A stretch of 64,000 nucleotides of DNA from contig JACCGJ010020364.1 of assembly GCA_013407085.1 (NCBI GenBank), positions 1 to 64,000 on the forward strand, given 5' to 3'. Below the pieces are notes generated by a model. The model worked only from the letters and a program-made list of their open reading frames with translations, searched no databases and was not told where the DNA came from. The position numbers were made by a program, and so were the translations under genes. The stretch is from Atriophallophorus winterbourni (Eukaryota; Platyhelminthes; Trematoda; Plagiorchiida; Microphallidae). This document shows, piece after piece, positions 1-11,501 of the stretch; positions within the stretch are counted from its first letter, which is position 1; each line of letters begins with the position of its first letter.

Positions 1-628
1 CCCCACCTCGCCTAGCACAGCGTCTGTTCGCGTTAATCCAATTCGATTTATGGTCAAGGTCAGTTGACACTGACTCAAATGTGAATAATTTTGATGTTTT
101 AACAAATATTAAACAATATTGAGAACCGGGTATTACTATTGAAAGTAAGCAAAACCCTACAGATCCCAGTTAAAGTTGCAATTGTATTGCCTTCGAATTT
201 ACTAAATTTTGCTGCTTGAATGGTTTCTCTGAAAAAGCGCGTGGATTTTGTCTAAAGACTGAATTGAAGAATATTAGATAACTATGGCTTTTAAAACACA
301 TAATCCTCGAGGACTTTGATGAACTAAAATCCTATAACTTAAATAAAAATTATTCTCAGTTAGTTAACCCACTATTAATAGAGCTATTAGAGGATCACTC
401 AGCCTGGACAACTAAACTCATCTGTTATGCTATTCGGAAAATTGTTTACTTCGGGTTGTACGACCACAAGGTGATCATGAATTTCGTTGGACCTTGTTTT
501 CGAGTGAATATAAACTATCATTGACACAGTCTGTGTATTCTAATGTATGCATGTGCGAACTTTAATTATATTCTTTCCAAGGCTCGCTAATGATAGGCAT
601 TCTGTCTCTCTCTCTCTGTCGCTTTTAG
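1..628. other. AT-rich non-coding stretch with a short (TC)n run
   Basis: I see no coding signal on either strand; open frames are short and resemble nothing. A short TC-rich simple repeat lies at about 601-617, just before the SINE-like copy. Confidence 0.5.
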
Positions 629-862
629 CACCCACGCATGGACGCGAAATCTTACAGTATTTATGTGCTGTGCGGCTAACATCGTACTAGATTGATTGGC
701 CGCCGGTAGTGAGCTGCATGCTGAAACACGCTGGAGTCTCACTACCATTTCTATTTCCTTTGCATTTCTTTTGTCATATCTGTCTAGGCCTTGGCAACAT
801 GACAGTATCTCAGTCTGACTGTGCGTCACTTTGCCTGAATCAGGCTTGTGCTTTGATACCTA
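629..862 (+). repeat. SINE-like repeat S1, near full-length copy
   Basis: About 230 bp that recurs at least eight times in the window. Shared blocks in order are the head GTGCGGCTAACATCGT, then ATTGATTGGCC, GAGTCTCACTACCATTTC, TGTCTAGGCC, and a tail with CACTTTGCCTG and GGCTTGTGCTTT. The 3' side ends in ATAC-type simple sequence in other copies. I see no clear tRNA A/B box, so the RNA parent is unknown. Orientation follows the 5'-truncated copies at 12.67 and 23.99 kb. Confidence 0.7.
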
Positions 863-2010
863 CCCACCCACGTGTTCACCGTATTCACAGCTGCATTTTG
901 TGTGTTTCGATCAGGTTCGTTGATTCTTGATTTTAAATCCAACAGTCGTTCTCAAGTCAACATTTTGTCTACCAAATGTACACTGTTTTCAAAATCTAGG
1001 ACGGGTCAAAAGGCAGCTCTAGTGAATACACCCTTAAGTAAAATGAACGTGAAACATTCACTCAACCGATATTATAGTAAAACGGTTGTTGCAAATCTAG
1101 TATTTGAAATTGCGTGGCGTTTGCAAGAGTTCGAACAAATGTGTTGAAATTAAAGATATGCATGGAATTCTCGCGATAGTCAAGTCGAAACTCTAGTGAA
1201 AAATGTTTTCGTTGTCGAGAAAATAATATTTGTTGGTATTCGGGGTAACGGTTCATTTCTGAGAGAAAAATCGTCAGCTAAAGGGTGATAGTCACAACAC
1301 GGAACGTGATTAAGTACCAATCGATACACAACAATAATGACTGAAAAGCCTGCAAAAAATAATTAGTGTCAAGTCACTCGGGCCAGGGCAAACACACTTG
1401 GCTCATTCACCGAGCAAAACGTGCATTGCCGTTAATACAAAAGAACGCGGTCACTGTTTGACCAAGAGTGATAGTCCTGACCTCTGTTTGAACTTACCGG
1501 GGTCAGTAAGTCACGTAAAACAAGAACCAGTTGTCGATTTACCATACGGTTTACTGCCAAGTCGAAAAACTTCTACACCATAACAGAGCATCGTGACGTG
1601 TGGTCGGATTAATTTCCAACTTTCATAGTTTTCATCCGATCGGTATGAGTTACGGATTTCTATCTGAAAGTTTGCTACGACGGATCTAATCATACAAGAA
1701 TTTTCCATCTACGACGTGTCGATCTTTGTGTGGGTCACCTGTGGATTTGCTACATTTCGATCGTTTATTTGCAACGCATTTGTGTTTCTGCTGTTAGATC
1801 AACCTATCGGTGTTTACTACTACGGGAGCTACTCAACGTGAAATCAATGTCACACGAATATTCTCAACGGAGGCTAATAACTTCCCGGCTAAATTGGGTG
1901 ACGAAATACTCGTACAACTCGTCACTTTCCGTTAACACAATACCACACAAACCAACCCCTGCCGTATCGACTTTTGTACTGTGATTTGTACTTTTGGTTG
2001 GCCTCGTTAA
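863..2010. other. Unassigned DNA, possibly including the leader of the next element
   Basis: No recognisable coding. The segment from about 1,380 to 2,010 precedes the zinc-finger part of the CR1-like ORF1 and may be its 5' untranslated leader, but I could not align it to the leader of the copy at 59.1 kb. Confidence 0.3.
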
Positions 2011-5000
2011 CATGAAACGATCTGTTGTTCGCGAACCTTGCGTCGTCTGCATGACAGTCGCCAGTGGTAAGGTCAAATCAGTTACGTGTCGCAACTGTTC
2101 CTACACGTGTCACGCAAAAGGTGAAAATTTGTTGACCACGGAGGCGATATCGATCCTAAATGATTAAAACATGACTGGTGTATGCTACGTGCGTATAAAA
2201 TGTTCAAACGACATCAAACGCAGATTTAGCTGCTCGAACAAATGTCCAGCAAAGCAACCTGGATGATCGAATGCTGAGTTTAGAGCTCCTCATGAAAACG
2301 TTTGAGGCATCGGTAGAGACTCTGGTCATCGTTCAGAATTCTCAGTTTGCTCGTATAGGTTTCGATTAATCGGAAACCACTGTCGGTAATGCCAGTTAGA
2401 TAAAAGATGCACCTTCGAAGATCATTCGACAAGAAGGTCCAGCTGTTGCAATTGTGCCGGAGAGTCTTGAAGAGCTTTTTTCATCAAGACACATTTAAAA
2501 TCGCGACTTTCCAAAGCTTCCCTGGTCCGCAAAATGTTACGTAGCCAAAGTCACCTGCTCATTTGAAGGTCCATCGATAACCCTCAGGTTCAAAACCAAA
2601 AGTCACAGTGCAACGTACTCCTGAAGTGGTTACGATAGGTATTCCATCTAAGGCAGTTGAAACGCCTCGCAACCAACGAAAGTGACAGGCACACAGTGCA
2701 CATCCGCTTCATGAACTAAGCGTCATTTGCACCAACGTGAAGGAAATGAGTGCCACCTTACTATGGTAGAGGCTAAAGCAGGCTAAAGAACAATGGAGAA
2801 GGTTGTGCAGCAGCATGCACTTGGAGCCAGTTAAACCATTATCATTGATACGACTGAATCGTAAACCTACTTCTTCAAATCTGGACCAGCCAAGATTGCT
2901 TAGAATCACAGTTTACTCTGAAAGGGATCTTGAAAACATCTTACTATCCGCTTTTCTCCTGCGTAAGGAGCGTTCAGAGACCACTGCAAGGATCTTTGCG
3001 GATGTGCCCCGGTGGGAAAGGGCCCGAAAGGACCAGCAACAAAACCAAACGAAACAGAGGCATGACCTATGTATAATCCTTTTTGGAGTTCCAGAAGTTG
3101 ATGAAGCAACTAATAAAGCGGTGCAGCGCAAATACGATCAGTTACAATGAAGATTCCTCAGTGATATACTTGGTTTGCATGATGTAGCTGTGACGGACAC
3201 GTTTCGCATCCCCAAATCTACGAATTATAAGGGCATCGGTCCTAAGCCCCTTAAAATAACGTTTTTGAGTAAATATATGTTAAACACGGTCAAAACGCGT
3301 TTGGAAAATGAACGCAGACTAATACCACGAGAAATTAGACTAAGCGCATTGAAACTTCATATTGGACAGACAGACTCACCATAAAGTCCAGTAGAAACAC
3401 CAACAAGTCAATAAGTAGTTGACGTATCAGGAACAAATGCCGCCGACACTATAGATCACTGTATTTTAACAGTAAAACCTCAAATCGATCAGCATCCTTG
3501 CAAGCAAAAAACCTTCAAATGCCAACCATGGAGTAGTCAGCCTAACAGATATTCTGCGATTCGCTAACCTTTTTTCCCACACCCCATCCCTGTTGAGAAA
3601 AAACTACGAAATGCATCTACACGAAGGTACAATGTCTCGGAAACAAAATCGGTGAACTGCGTGCAGTTTTTCTGAAATGTTCACCAGACATCATCGCCGT
3701 AACGGAAACGTGGCTACAAACTCAATTAACATATACTGAACTAGAATTACCATAAATGTCACTTATTCGTCATGAACGTGAAACCAGAGGAGGAGGAGTA
3801 GCTTTGTATTATAGCCAAAACCTTCTTTGCCCTGAGATTACAGATATATTGGCATCGTATTACTGGATAAACTCTGGTGCTCAGTCCGATTAGCTAACGG
3901 CGAAGACTGTGTTTTAGAAGTAGTATATCGCCCACCGTCTTCATAGGAAACTTGCAATCTGGCCCTACTGGATAAAATACGCATGGTTACTTCCAGATAC
4001 ACTTTTGGATTTTTGATTATGGGTGACTTCAATCATCCGAATCTGCAGAGCAGTACCATTTACCCAGAACACTCTCTCGAACGCGCATTTAGTGTGTTGT
4101 TGGACGATATTCCTCTTTATATCCACATTGCCTGTAATACCCGATAACGCGGAACCGATGTACCTTCACTCCTAGATCTCGTTCTGACAAGCAATGAACA
4201 TGACGTTGATAACGTTTCATACAAAAGTCCACTGGGATTAGTTTGACTATCCGTTTAAAGCTGTAAGAACAAATGATGCCCGTAAAAGAGTTAGGCGGAT
4301 CAACACTATGGCGCTGAGTGATGCTCTAAAAAACATGTTTAACTGCCAACCGAAAACCATCAACGTACGTGAGTTTTGGACATGGCTAATATCTAATCTC
4401 AAAAGTTCAATAGAATTGAGCTCCCAATTTGTCCTCATGACAAATTTATTCAATTTAAGAAGCCGAACTCGTGAGTGGGACGAAACATTGCTTGGCAACA
4501 CCATCGCAAAACCCATCATCAGAGACCTGGGAAACATTCCGTTTACCGCGGAAAAATAAAACAAATTTATCATCCAAGACAAGTTGTACTTCCAAGAAGA
4601 GATATAACGCATGATGGAGCTCAACCCCAAAATACCTTACCGTATGGTTAACAATCAAGCTAAGGTGAAACCTTGAGTTACGTCTGTGAACACGTCATCA
4701 AACTGCTGAAGCATTGGCCACACATTTTATTCACCTTTGATTCAGCCCGAGAGAACATGCAATTTATATCTCAAATGAAACCATTTCAATCACGATTGCA
4801 ATGAGTGAATTAAATATAACGTCGAAACGTGTCTTTCAAGCCAACCAAAAATTACCTACCATCCGAAGTGATACATTGCTCACATTTCCCGCACACACCA
4901 TCAACACATCACTTTGATCTGCCGGTGCATTAAGCGTTTGATCAGGAATCACTTCGTGATTCTGTGTTCGAACCTCATGGTTCATTGTAAGAACCATATT

Positions 5001-5030
5001 TAACAGTGGCTTCAAAGTCTAAGATTGTTT
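2011..5030 (+). mobile_element. Degraded CR1-like non-LTR retrotransposon (ORF1, endonuclease, start of RT)
   Basis: Same family as the element at 59-64 kb. From about 2,030 the translation gives the cysteine-rich PHD-like finger of ORF1 (C-x2-C, then C-x2-C and a later CYV..KC). From 2,800 to 3,384 comes the conserved C-terminal part of ORF1 (QPRLLRITV, DVPRWER, DTFRIPKS, KPLKITFLS). The endonuclease starts near 3,612 (KC-YT-VQCLGNKIGEL) and includes TETWLQ and the RGGGVALYYS loop; a GDFNHPN segment lies near 4,022. A MVNNQAKVKP block near 4,645 leads towards the RT domain, which fades out near 5.0 kb. Many stops and shifts show it is dead. ORF1 at 3,384 stops early relative to the other copy. 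Confidence 0.85.
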
Positions 5031-5529
5031 ATCTACCATTCAGATATTTTCCATTTCAGAGATATATTAGATGAGCCCTACATACGCTTGAAGAACCACA
5101 GTGATTGAGAACCTAAGAGTTGCTCGAATCATTTTTTATTACCATCTCGTTTATGGTACAGGATGCTCGAGGATGTCAAAATCAAAGCTGAAAGGCAAAA
5201 GATAATTAAGAATTCTATTTCGGCATTTAGCGCACAAACCGTGTTGGATGATGCTGTCAACGGTGGATATGAACTGAAATTCCATTCAAGCTTTGTCACG
5301 TGAATAATAAAAAAAATCGATCTTGTGCCATCCAAGCCAAAACGATAACACAAATGTGAATGTGACAGGAGACAAAAATTGGGTGGATGTATAAGCAAAT
5401 GAAACATTTCACACACAAATGATAATCGATACAAAATTTCACTGTAGCCAGTAGAAAACGAAATGTAAATTATAAATTGATCTCAATTTCGAGCCGTTAA
5501 ATCAATAGTAGGACGGACACAAACCAAAT
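5031..5529. other. AT-rich DNA without recognised features
   Basis: Only short open frames of low complexity; nothing supportable. Confidence 0.4.
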
Positions 5530-5830
5530 CAATGTTTGCCTCCTTCAGTCGCTGTCAACTATGGATGTACATCATAATCGCATGAATTGTCGTGTTCTAC
5601 TGCTTTTTGAATGCCTAAACAATCCGATTCGGGAGTAACATTTTCTCTCTCAGCGCTTGCAAAGATGGTCAGAACTCGGTTGTAGGGTGTCAGTTGAACG
5701 CCGGCGGCGTGGTCTGCGTTCAGCAGCCAAGAGCTGTATCTGCTAATCCCCAGCTTTCAGGCGACGCTTTGCACATTGTCTCCAATGTGAGCGGTCAAGA
5801 GCAAGTTCTTCCCAACTCGCGGGGTTAATG
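5530..5830 (-). mobile_element. 3' end fragment of an RTE-type non-LTR element
   Basis: Reads on the minus strand as the last coding part and 3' tail of the element family seen complete at 35-37.4 kb: the GAGCAGATACAGCTCTT block near 5,735, then the tail ending in CGACT-GAAGGAGGC near 5,536. It stops abruptly at about 5,830, as expected for a 5'-truncated insertion. Confidence 0.8.
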
Positions 5831-6289
5831 TTATTCTCAATGAAAAGTGTACACGGAGTAAATTAATGTGGATTCAGGCTACTGCACGACGGGTACACAC
5901 TCCGTCAGCAAGAATCTACATAATTTGATGGTCCAAAGTTTTATTTCAGACACTCAATTCCCCTACTACCGCTAAAAGTCAACAAACTTCAAAAAGGACC
6001 CCTATTCCTATCACTTATTCGTATTGGATAAATCATATGGCAAATTCCATTCCATTCAATTTAATGGTCTAAAAAGCATATAACATTAGAAAAAACCGCA
6101 GAATAATATCGGAATCACGAATGACATAAGTCGTAAAAACGGGATCTGATTGCTTACTGAGCAGTTCAGGAATTAGGTCAAAATCCAGAGAGCAGTAACT
6201 GTTTTCGATCGGTTTGATGGAACATGTTAATCCATGGGGTCAAGATATATAGTTTACTTCAATGCACGGTTTCAAAGTTCAAAGCTTTT
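5831..6289. other. AT-rich DNA without recognised features
   Basis: No coding or repeat signal that I can support. Confidence 0.35.
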
Positions 6290-7970
6290 ATGGCGTAGAA
6301 TATATAGGTTCAATGCGTCGATGGGTGGGTCGACCTGAATTTGTTCAGGTTCGATTTTGATATCCAAGTTGGGTGAATGAGCAACATTAGAGGGTAGGGA
6401 GTTCCGGGGAAAACATAAACATACATAATAGTTCAGTCTCGAGTCGGGAATAAGTATTGTGTATTCATGAATCTGGCTGGTTGGAGGTGGTAGTCGTGTG
6501 AATAGTGTATTCAGGGGGTGGTTGGGGTATGCAATATATCGAACTTTGGAATCAAATCACCTCTAAGACGGCGGTAGCGAGAGTCGAAGAGATTGAGATT
6601 TGTAATACGATTGTTTGTACTTCAAACCACGTACGAGCTTGGTTGTTAGATGATATATTCTCTGCAAGACGCTGATGTTCTTCTGTAGCCAGGGTGACCA
6701 AGCTTGAAGCGCATACTACGTGGTTGGCATCAAGTACGTATTAATTATTCGATGAACAGTTTGCTACGTGAAACTGTCGAACATGCGTTTTACCAGAAGC
6801 AGTACCGTATATTTGGAACTATAAGGCGCACATAAAAACAATAATTTTTACGAAAAATCGGCAGTGAGCCTTACATTCCGGTGCGCCTTATGTATGAATA
6901 GTGTATGTTCACACTGTGAACATTCTTTTGACGTCATTTCATAAACAGCTGTGGCATTATGTGACGGTTTCAAAGTGCTGCTCACATATTCAAGTCCTTT
7001 TCCTTGTCAATGCTTTCAAGAATATGGGAACCAAAGGTGTAAGATAACTCGAAATGTCTTCCAACGGTCAATACCTTGCATTTTCTGAAATTGAAATGTA
7101 GTTCAATTCTAACTGACCAGTCCTGTAAGGCATCGAGGTCCAGCTGAAGCTGTCTGCAATTTTCAGTTGTGTGTACTTGTGTTCACAGCTTGATGTCATC
7201 CGCAAATAACAAGATTTTGCTGCGAACAATTTTAGGTAGTCGTTTACATAGATCAGGAAAAGAGTTGGTCCAAGCACTGATTCCTGCGGCACCCCACTCG
7301 TTTCTGCAATAGGTCGTGACAAAGCACCCTTACTCGAATGACACGTTCGCGGAGATAATCCTCAAACCAGGTTTGTAATGAAACCTTGATTCCACATAGC
7401 TCCATCTTTTGTAGTAACAGACTGTGGTTGACACGATCGAATGCTTTTGACATATCAAGATAACAAGCGTGTATGTTGAGACCTTTGTCTACAGCTTGTG
7501 TCCAGTCATCGAGGGCGAGCAGATGGTTTGAAAGGCAAGAGTGTCTTTTTCTGAAGCCGTGTTGTTTGACCGCGAGCGAGCAATTGTCTTCCAGATGTTT
7601 TGTGACTCTGTTTGCTACGAGGCGATCCATCAATTTAACCGATAGTGTTACTGGACGATAGTTGGATACTTCGGAACGGTTTCCTCCTTTTTAGAAAGGG
7701 GTAATGATGCCACTCTTCTAATCACAGGGAACGAAACTTTGGGTTAAAGAGAGGTTAAACAAGTAGCTTCCAACTTGTGTGTTTAAAATTTGGTTCACTC
7801 GGTGATGACTAAGTGAACGTTTCGACGATAGTTAAAGCAAGAGTGTGATGCCTCTAGAGTATACGTGCCATCATGAATTGCAAAAAAGGAATCAAGTTTC
7901 AATTGGTCAGTGAGCGCTGTACTCATTATTCCTTAGGCGAGGATTAGATAAATTGGAACTCGCAAAGCCA
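6290..7970 (-). mobile_element. CR1-like non-LTR element fragment (RT domain and C-terminus), minus strand
   Basis: On the minus strand 7,633-7,253 encodes RT with QHGFRKRHSCLSN, CYLDMSKAFDRVNHSLL and a weakened primer-grip region. Next comes SGVPQESVLGPTLFLIYVND (7,296-7,240), and the remainder down to about 6,300 matches the C-terminal domain in several frames. A VITPF-like segment extends upstream to about 7,750. The family is that of the 59-64 kb element. The copy lacks ORF1 and endonuclease, has many frame breaks, and is interrupted at 6,793-6,950 by a pogo end. Confidence 0.85.
6793..6950. mobile_element. Pogo-family terminal fragment (TIR and subterminal region)
   Basis: Starts after TA with CCGTATATTTGGAACTATA, then AAGGCGCACATAAAAACA and GCGCCTTATGTATG. 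It aligns with the reverse complement of the right end of the pogo element at 50,617, including the subterminal part. No transposase follows. It sits inside the minus-strand CR1-like copy, so it inserted later, as a short non-autonomous copy or a remnant. Confidence 0.75.
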
Positions 7971-8654
7971 CGATGGATATCCACTTCTCCGCTATATGAT
8001 CGTTATTCATACGGTAGAGTTCACCAAACTGTTTGATTACGTTGTGCTAAATCCTCGCCAGTAGTGCAGAGTACTTTGCTAACCAACATGTCCAAAACTC
8101 TAACTGTGTGTACCAATAGATCTATGGATTCTGAAGTTGTTTAAATCCCAGCCTTCTCGTCATTTAGGATGATGAAATTGTTATTGTTGCATGACATGTT
8201 TCCATCGTAATGTTGTCCCTGATGGTGAAAACGTATAGTTCAATATTTGCATATATCTTCACGTTAGAATTGCATTCATCAATGCACCAAGTTTAGAAAT
8301 GTGCCGCATCATACCACTTTTATGATAGTAATTAATATCTTTATAATCGATTACTTGCTGAAAGATTTTATGGCTTTCACGTATTACGGTTGTATACTAA
8401 CCGACAGAAGCTCGGCATACACATTACTGATAAAAACCAGCAAGACAAATTCACACCGACTGACTTTAGAGGAAAGATTCATCATATAATAGATGCACGA
8501 TCGGATTAAGAACAAGATCATCCAGAGAAAAACGAATAAAACGATGCTGGAGTCTGTTGTAAGTAATGCACAAATAGCGCTACTTTGTTAGCTAAATAGA
8601 GTTGTGGATTTTCTAAGGCGCACAAAGTAATCATACTGAATGAAACTTGAATTC
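7971..8654. other. AT-rich DNA without recognised features
   Basis: No supported gene or repeat. Open frames here are short, AT-driven and lack domain signatures. Confidence 0.35.
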
Positions 8655-8937
8655 ATCGAACGACTGGCCATTTTGTTCCGATTAGAACTCTCTTGTCTCT
8701 GAGAAAACTGCAAGTTGACTGTAACGACAAAGGTGATGGCATATAGCGCGCACGCACTAAACGCGTTACTCTACCGCAGTGAAACCTGGACCGTAAACCA
8801 CAGCTGAATGCTTTCCATTAAAGAAGCAAGGCGGTATCTTGAGCATATCGTGGATGGACAAAGTGCTCTCTAAAGCTGGTCTACAGAGCATGTTCACCCT
8901 ACTAGGGAAGTGCCGTCTACGCTGGCTGGGTCATGTG
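8655..8937 (+). mobile_element. RTE-type element, left part of a split copy
   Basis: Plus-strand translation matches the C-terminal region of the 36.2-37.3 kb copy: CKLTVTTKVMAYSA, LLYRSETWT, LSKAGLQSMFTLL and LRWLGHV. It breaks at GHV, exactly where a minus-strand copy of the same family begins. The matching right part resumes at 10,222. Confidence 0.8.
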
Positions 8938-10221
8938 TTGTTGTCGGCCTCCTTCGGTCGATGTCGACCATGGAACTACATCAGAATCGAATGAATTTTT
9001 CATGTTTGACACCTTTTTGAATGACTAAACAGTCCGATTCGGGAGGAACAATCTCTCCCGCAAAGCTTGCAACGATTGTCAGAACTCCGTTGTAGGGCAT
9101 CAGTTACACACCGGCGGCGAGATCTGCGTTTAGTAGCCTAGAGCTGTATCTGCTCCTCCTCAGCTTGCAGACGACGCTTTACACAAAGCCTCCAAAGTGA
9201 GCGGTCAAGAGCAAGTTCTTCCCAACTCGCGGTATCAATGCCAAGAGCTCTCATAACTCTTTTGCAAACGTCTTTGTACCGCAAGTGCGGTCTGCCAAAT
9301 GGTCGACATCCTAATTTCAACTCACCATAGAGTAGATCTTTCGGAATATGACCATTTTCCATTCTGTAAACACCGCAGGCGGCGCTGACGTAATAGGGTG
9401 AACATGCTCTGTATTCCAGCTTTTGAAAGCACTTTAGCGTTAGTCACTCTGTCCATCCACGATATGTTCAAGATACGACGGATGCTTCGTAGATGGAAAG
9501 CATTCAGCTTCCGTTCGTGCCTTGCGTGGGTGGTCCAGGTTTCACTGCCGTACAGTAGAGCATTTATTACGCACGCGCTGTACACCATCATCTTCGTCTT
9601 TACAGTTACCGTGCGGTTACCCCAAACACGAGAGCTCAATCGGGACAAAATGACCGCTGCTCTGCCAATCCGCTTATTAATCTTCGTGTCTAGCGAGAGG
9701 TTATGCGCAATGGTTGAATCAAGATATGTGAAACGATGTACTGGTTCAAGCTGACAGTTTCGAACAGTGATGATTGGAGGCAATGCAGTCCCTTGACCAA
9801 GGACTTTGGTCTTGTTCATGCTGATTGTTAACCCAGTCGTTGCATGCGGACGAAAAACAGTACATTACTATACTACTATATACTATAGGTTCTCTTGGGA
9901 GTGAGCAATAAAGGCTGCATCTTCGGCAAACAACAGGTCACGGATTACCACATCCCGTACTTTGGTTTGTGCTCTCAACCGGTTCAGGCTGAAAAGCTCA
10001 CCATCACTTCGCGTGAGTAGGTAAATGCCTTCTGTCCTCGTCCTAAAAGATTGCTTCAGAAGCAGCGCAAAGAAAATGCCGAACAGCGTGGGAGCAAGAA
10101 CACACCCTTGTTTTACGCCTCGGCGAATCTCAAAGGCTTCTGAACTGCAACTGTTAAAATGGACTAAGCCTTTCATGCCAGAGTGGAACGAAATATCGAG
10201 TTTGAGCAGACTTGGGAGCAG
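8938..10221 (-). mobile_element. RTE-type non-LTR element, 5'-truncated, inserted into another copy
   Basis: Minus-strand frames run from about 10,221 to the tail at 8,938. 10,176-9,883 carries FEIRRGVKQGCVLAPTLFG and LLFAEDAAFIAHS; the RT active-site pair is FAED rather than FADD. 9,819-9,322 carries TYLDSTIAHNLSLDTKINKR, LLYGSETWTTHARHERKL and RSIRRILNISWMDRVTNA. 9,362-9,138 carries IPKDLLYGEL and RYKDVCKRVMRALG. The 3' end is the family tail CGACATCGACCGAAGGAGGC. The copy holds only the second half of the polyprotein and has several frame breaks. Confidence 0.9.
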
Positions 10222-10362
10222 CCTCTGGAAAATGGTTGTATTTCAAAAGATCTACTGTATGGCGAGTTGCAATCAGGACCGCACTTGCGGTACAAAGACG
10301 TATATAAAAGGTCTTGACATTGAACCTACGAGCTGGGAAGAGCTTGCTCTCGACCGCTAATT
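10222..10362 (+). mobile_element. RTE-type element, right part of the split copy
   Basis: Continues the frame broken at 8,937: ENGCISKDLLYGELQ, then PHLRYKDV and LDIEPTSWEELALDR, ending near 10,362. Together with 8,655-8,937 it restores the order of the intact family member at 36.7-37.2 kb, so the minus-strand copy between them is a nested insertion. Confidence 0.8.
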
Positions 10363-10730
10363 TTGGGGGCACTACATAATAAACGCGTTTGATTAGTGGG
10401 TGAACGTTGGAATGTTTGACCTCTGGGATTAATCGGGAGTCAATCATTAAGTGGGCGTGAAACGCGGAGAGTCAAGTAGTTACTGTTGGATCAAGTCTTC
10501 TAAAAGCCTTCGCAAACAACGCTATGGTCGTGATTCAGTCTCAACTGATCTCGACCTAATCCTACGCCCACTCGCATTGGCATCTCACACTGTCGCGCAA
10601 CGTTCGAGCCATTTTCAGGAAAATTTATCACACGGCATGGAAGTTGATGTTGGGCCTCCGTAATGTTCCGTACAAATTAATACTGTGACATTGCCCAAAG
10701 ATGGACACTATTGTCTTAAGTACTCGTAAA
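10363..10730. other. Unassigned DNA
   Basis: No recognisable coding or repeat block. It separates the RTE-type nest from the dimeric short repeat. Confidence 0.35.
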
Positions 10731-11010
10731 ATATGAACGAAAAAGCTCATTTGCATGCATTTCCATCACACACACACATCTCACGACCGGTTTCCTGCTG
10801 TTTGCACTCATCAAGCAGGGACAGTAGGATCAGGATCCGCATGCGCTTGAAGCAGTGGAAGAATGGTAAACAAGTTGCGTTTGTATGTCACTGTTGGATA
10901 AATCTGGTACGGCCAACCTGTTCAATCACATGAGCCCAAACACATGTAGATGCGGTTTAAACCGATGACCATGAACGAAAAAGCTCATTTGCATGTATTT
11001 CCACCATATA
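10731..11010 (-). repeat. Short repeat E, partial tandem dimer of a roughly 240-bp unit
   Basis: The block AAGCTCATTTGCATG occurs at about 10,742 and again at about 10,980. The sequence between them is a circular permutation of the unit also found at 53.04-53.28 kb (blocks GACAGTAGGATCAGGATCCG, GGTAAACAAGTTGCGTTTGT, AACCTGTT-AATCACA, GGTTTAAACC). Dispersed dimers of a short unit are typical of satellites seeded by rolling-circle or retrozyme-like spread. A hammerhead-like core lies at 10,785-10,815 on the minus strand. Confidence 0.65.
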
Positions 11011-11082
11011 CCACACGGATATTATATAACCAGAAATGCTTTGTGCTAAATGAACCCAATAAAAGGATCCGTTCACTGCGTC

Positions 11083-11133
11083 CTAGCGGCTTTCTTCAGT
11101 CAATGTCGACTACGGATGTACATTGCATGAATT
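11083..11133 (-). mobile_element. RTE-type 3' tail fragment
   Basis: About 50 bp matching only the extreme 3' tail of the RTE-type family (GGCTTTCTTCAGTCAATGTCGAC on the plus strand is its reverse complement). A strongly 5'-truncated copy or a shred. Confidence 0.55.
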
Positions 11134-11137
11134 AAAT

Positions 11138-11346
11138 CACAATCCCGATGCAAGGCAAAGCGTCGGACGGTCAGAGACTGCATTTGTTCTAAGATAACGT
11201 CTTGTTTCCCAGGCCTAGACATATATAAGCACAAATGGCAGTGAGACGCCAGTGTGCTTCTGTTTGCAGTTCAGTAAAAGTAGCAAATCAATTTAGTACG
11301 GTGCTAGCTGTGCAGTTTAGAAGTACGTCACGATTGCACATCCGTG
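11138..11346 (-). repeat. SINE-like repeat S1, minus strand
   Basis: Reverse complement of the S1 unit: GGCAAAGCGTCGGACGGTCAG near 11,150, CCAGGCCTAGACATATAT near 11,208 and GATTGCACATCCGTGCGG at the head near 11,331. More diverged than most copies. It lies just downstream of the TGS1-like stop codon. Confidence 0.7.
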
Positions 11347-11501
11347 CGGAATGTACACTGCAAGCGCATGACTATCTCAGACAGTTAAGGTGAAACTAAG
11401 TAACCAATCACAACCTGAATTCGAACACAGTCCCGAACCAATGGAAAAGTATACAATGAAAAGACGTGACTTCATACGAAGCAATCATAGTATCAAGAAT
11501 A

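Noticed and set aside
655..720. tRNA-type A box (TGGCC) in S1
   Set aside because: Two positions deviate from the consensus and no B box follows at a suitable distance.
3506..3512. A_AAA_AAC heptamer in the older CR1-like copy as a second frameshift site
   Set aside because: It lies at a similar distance from the endonuclease, but the spacing is out of frame by one base and the surrounding ORF1 has stops, so it supports nothing.
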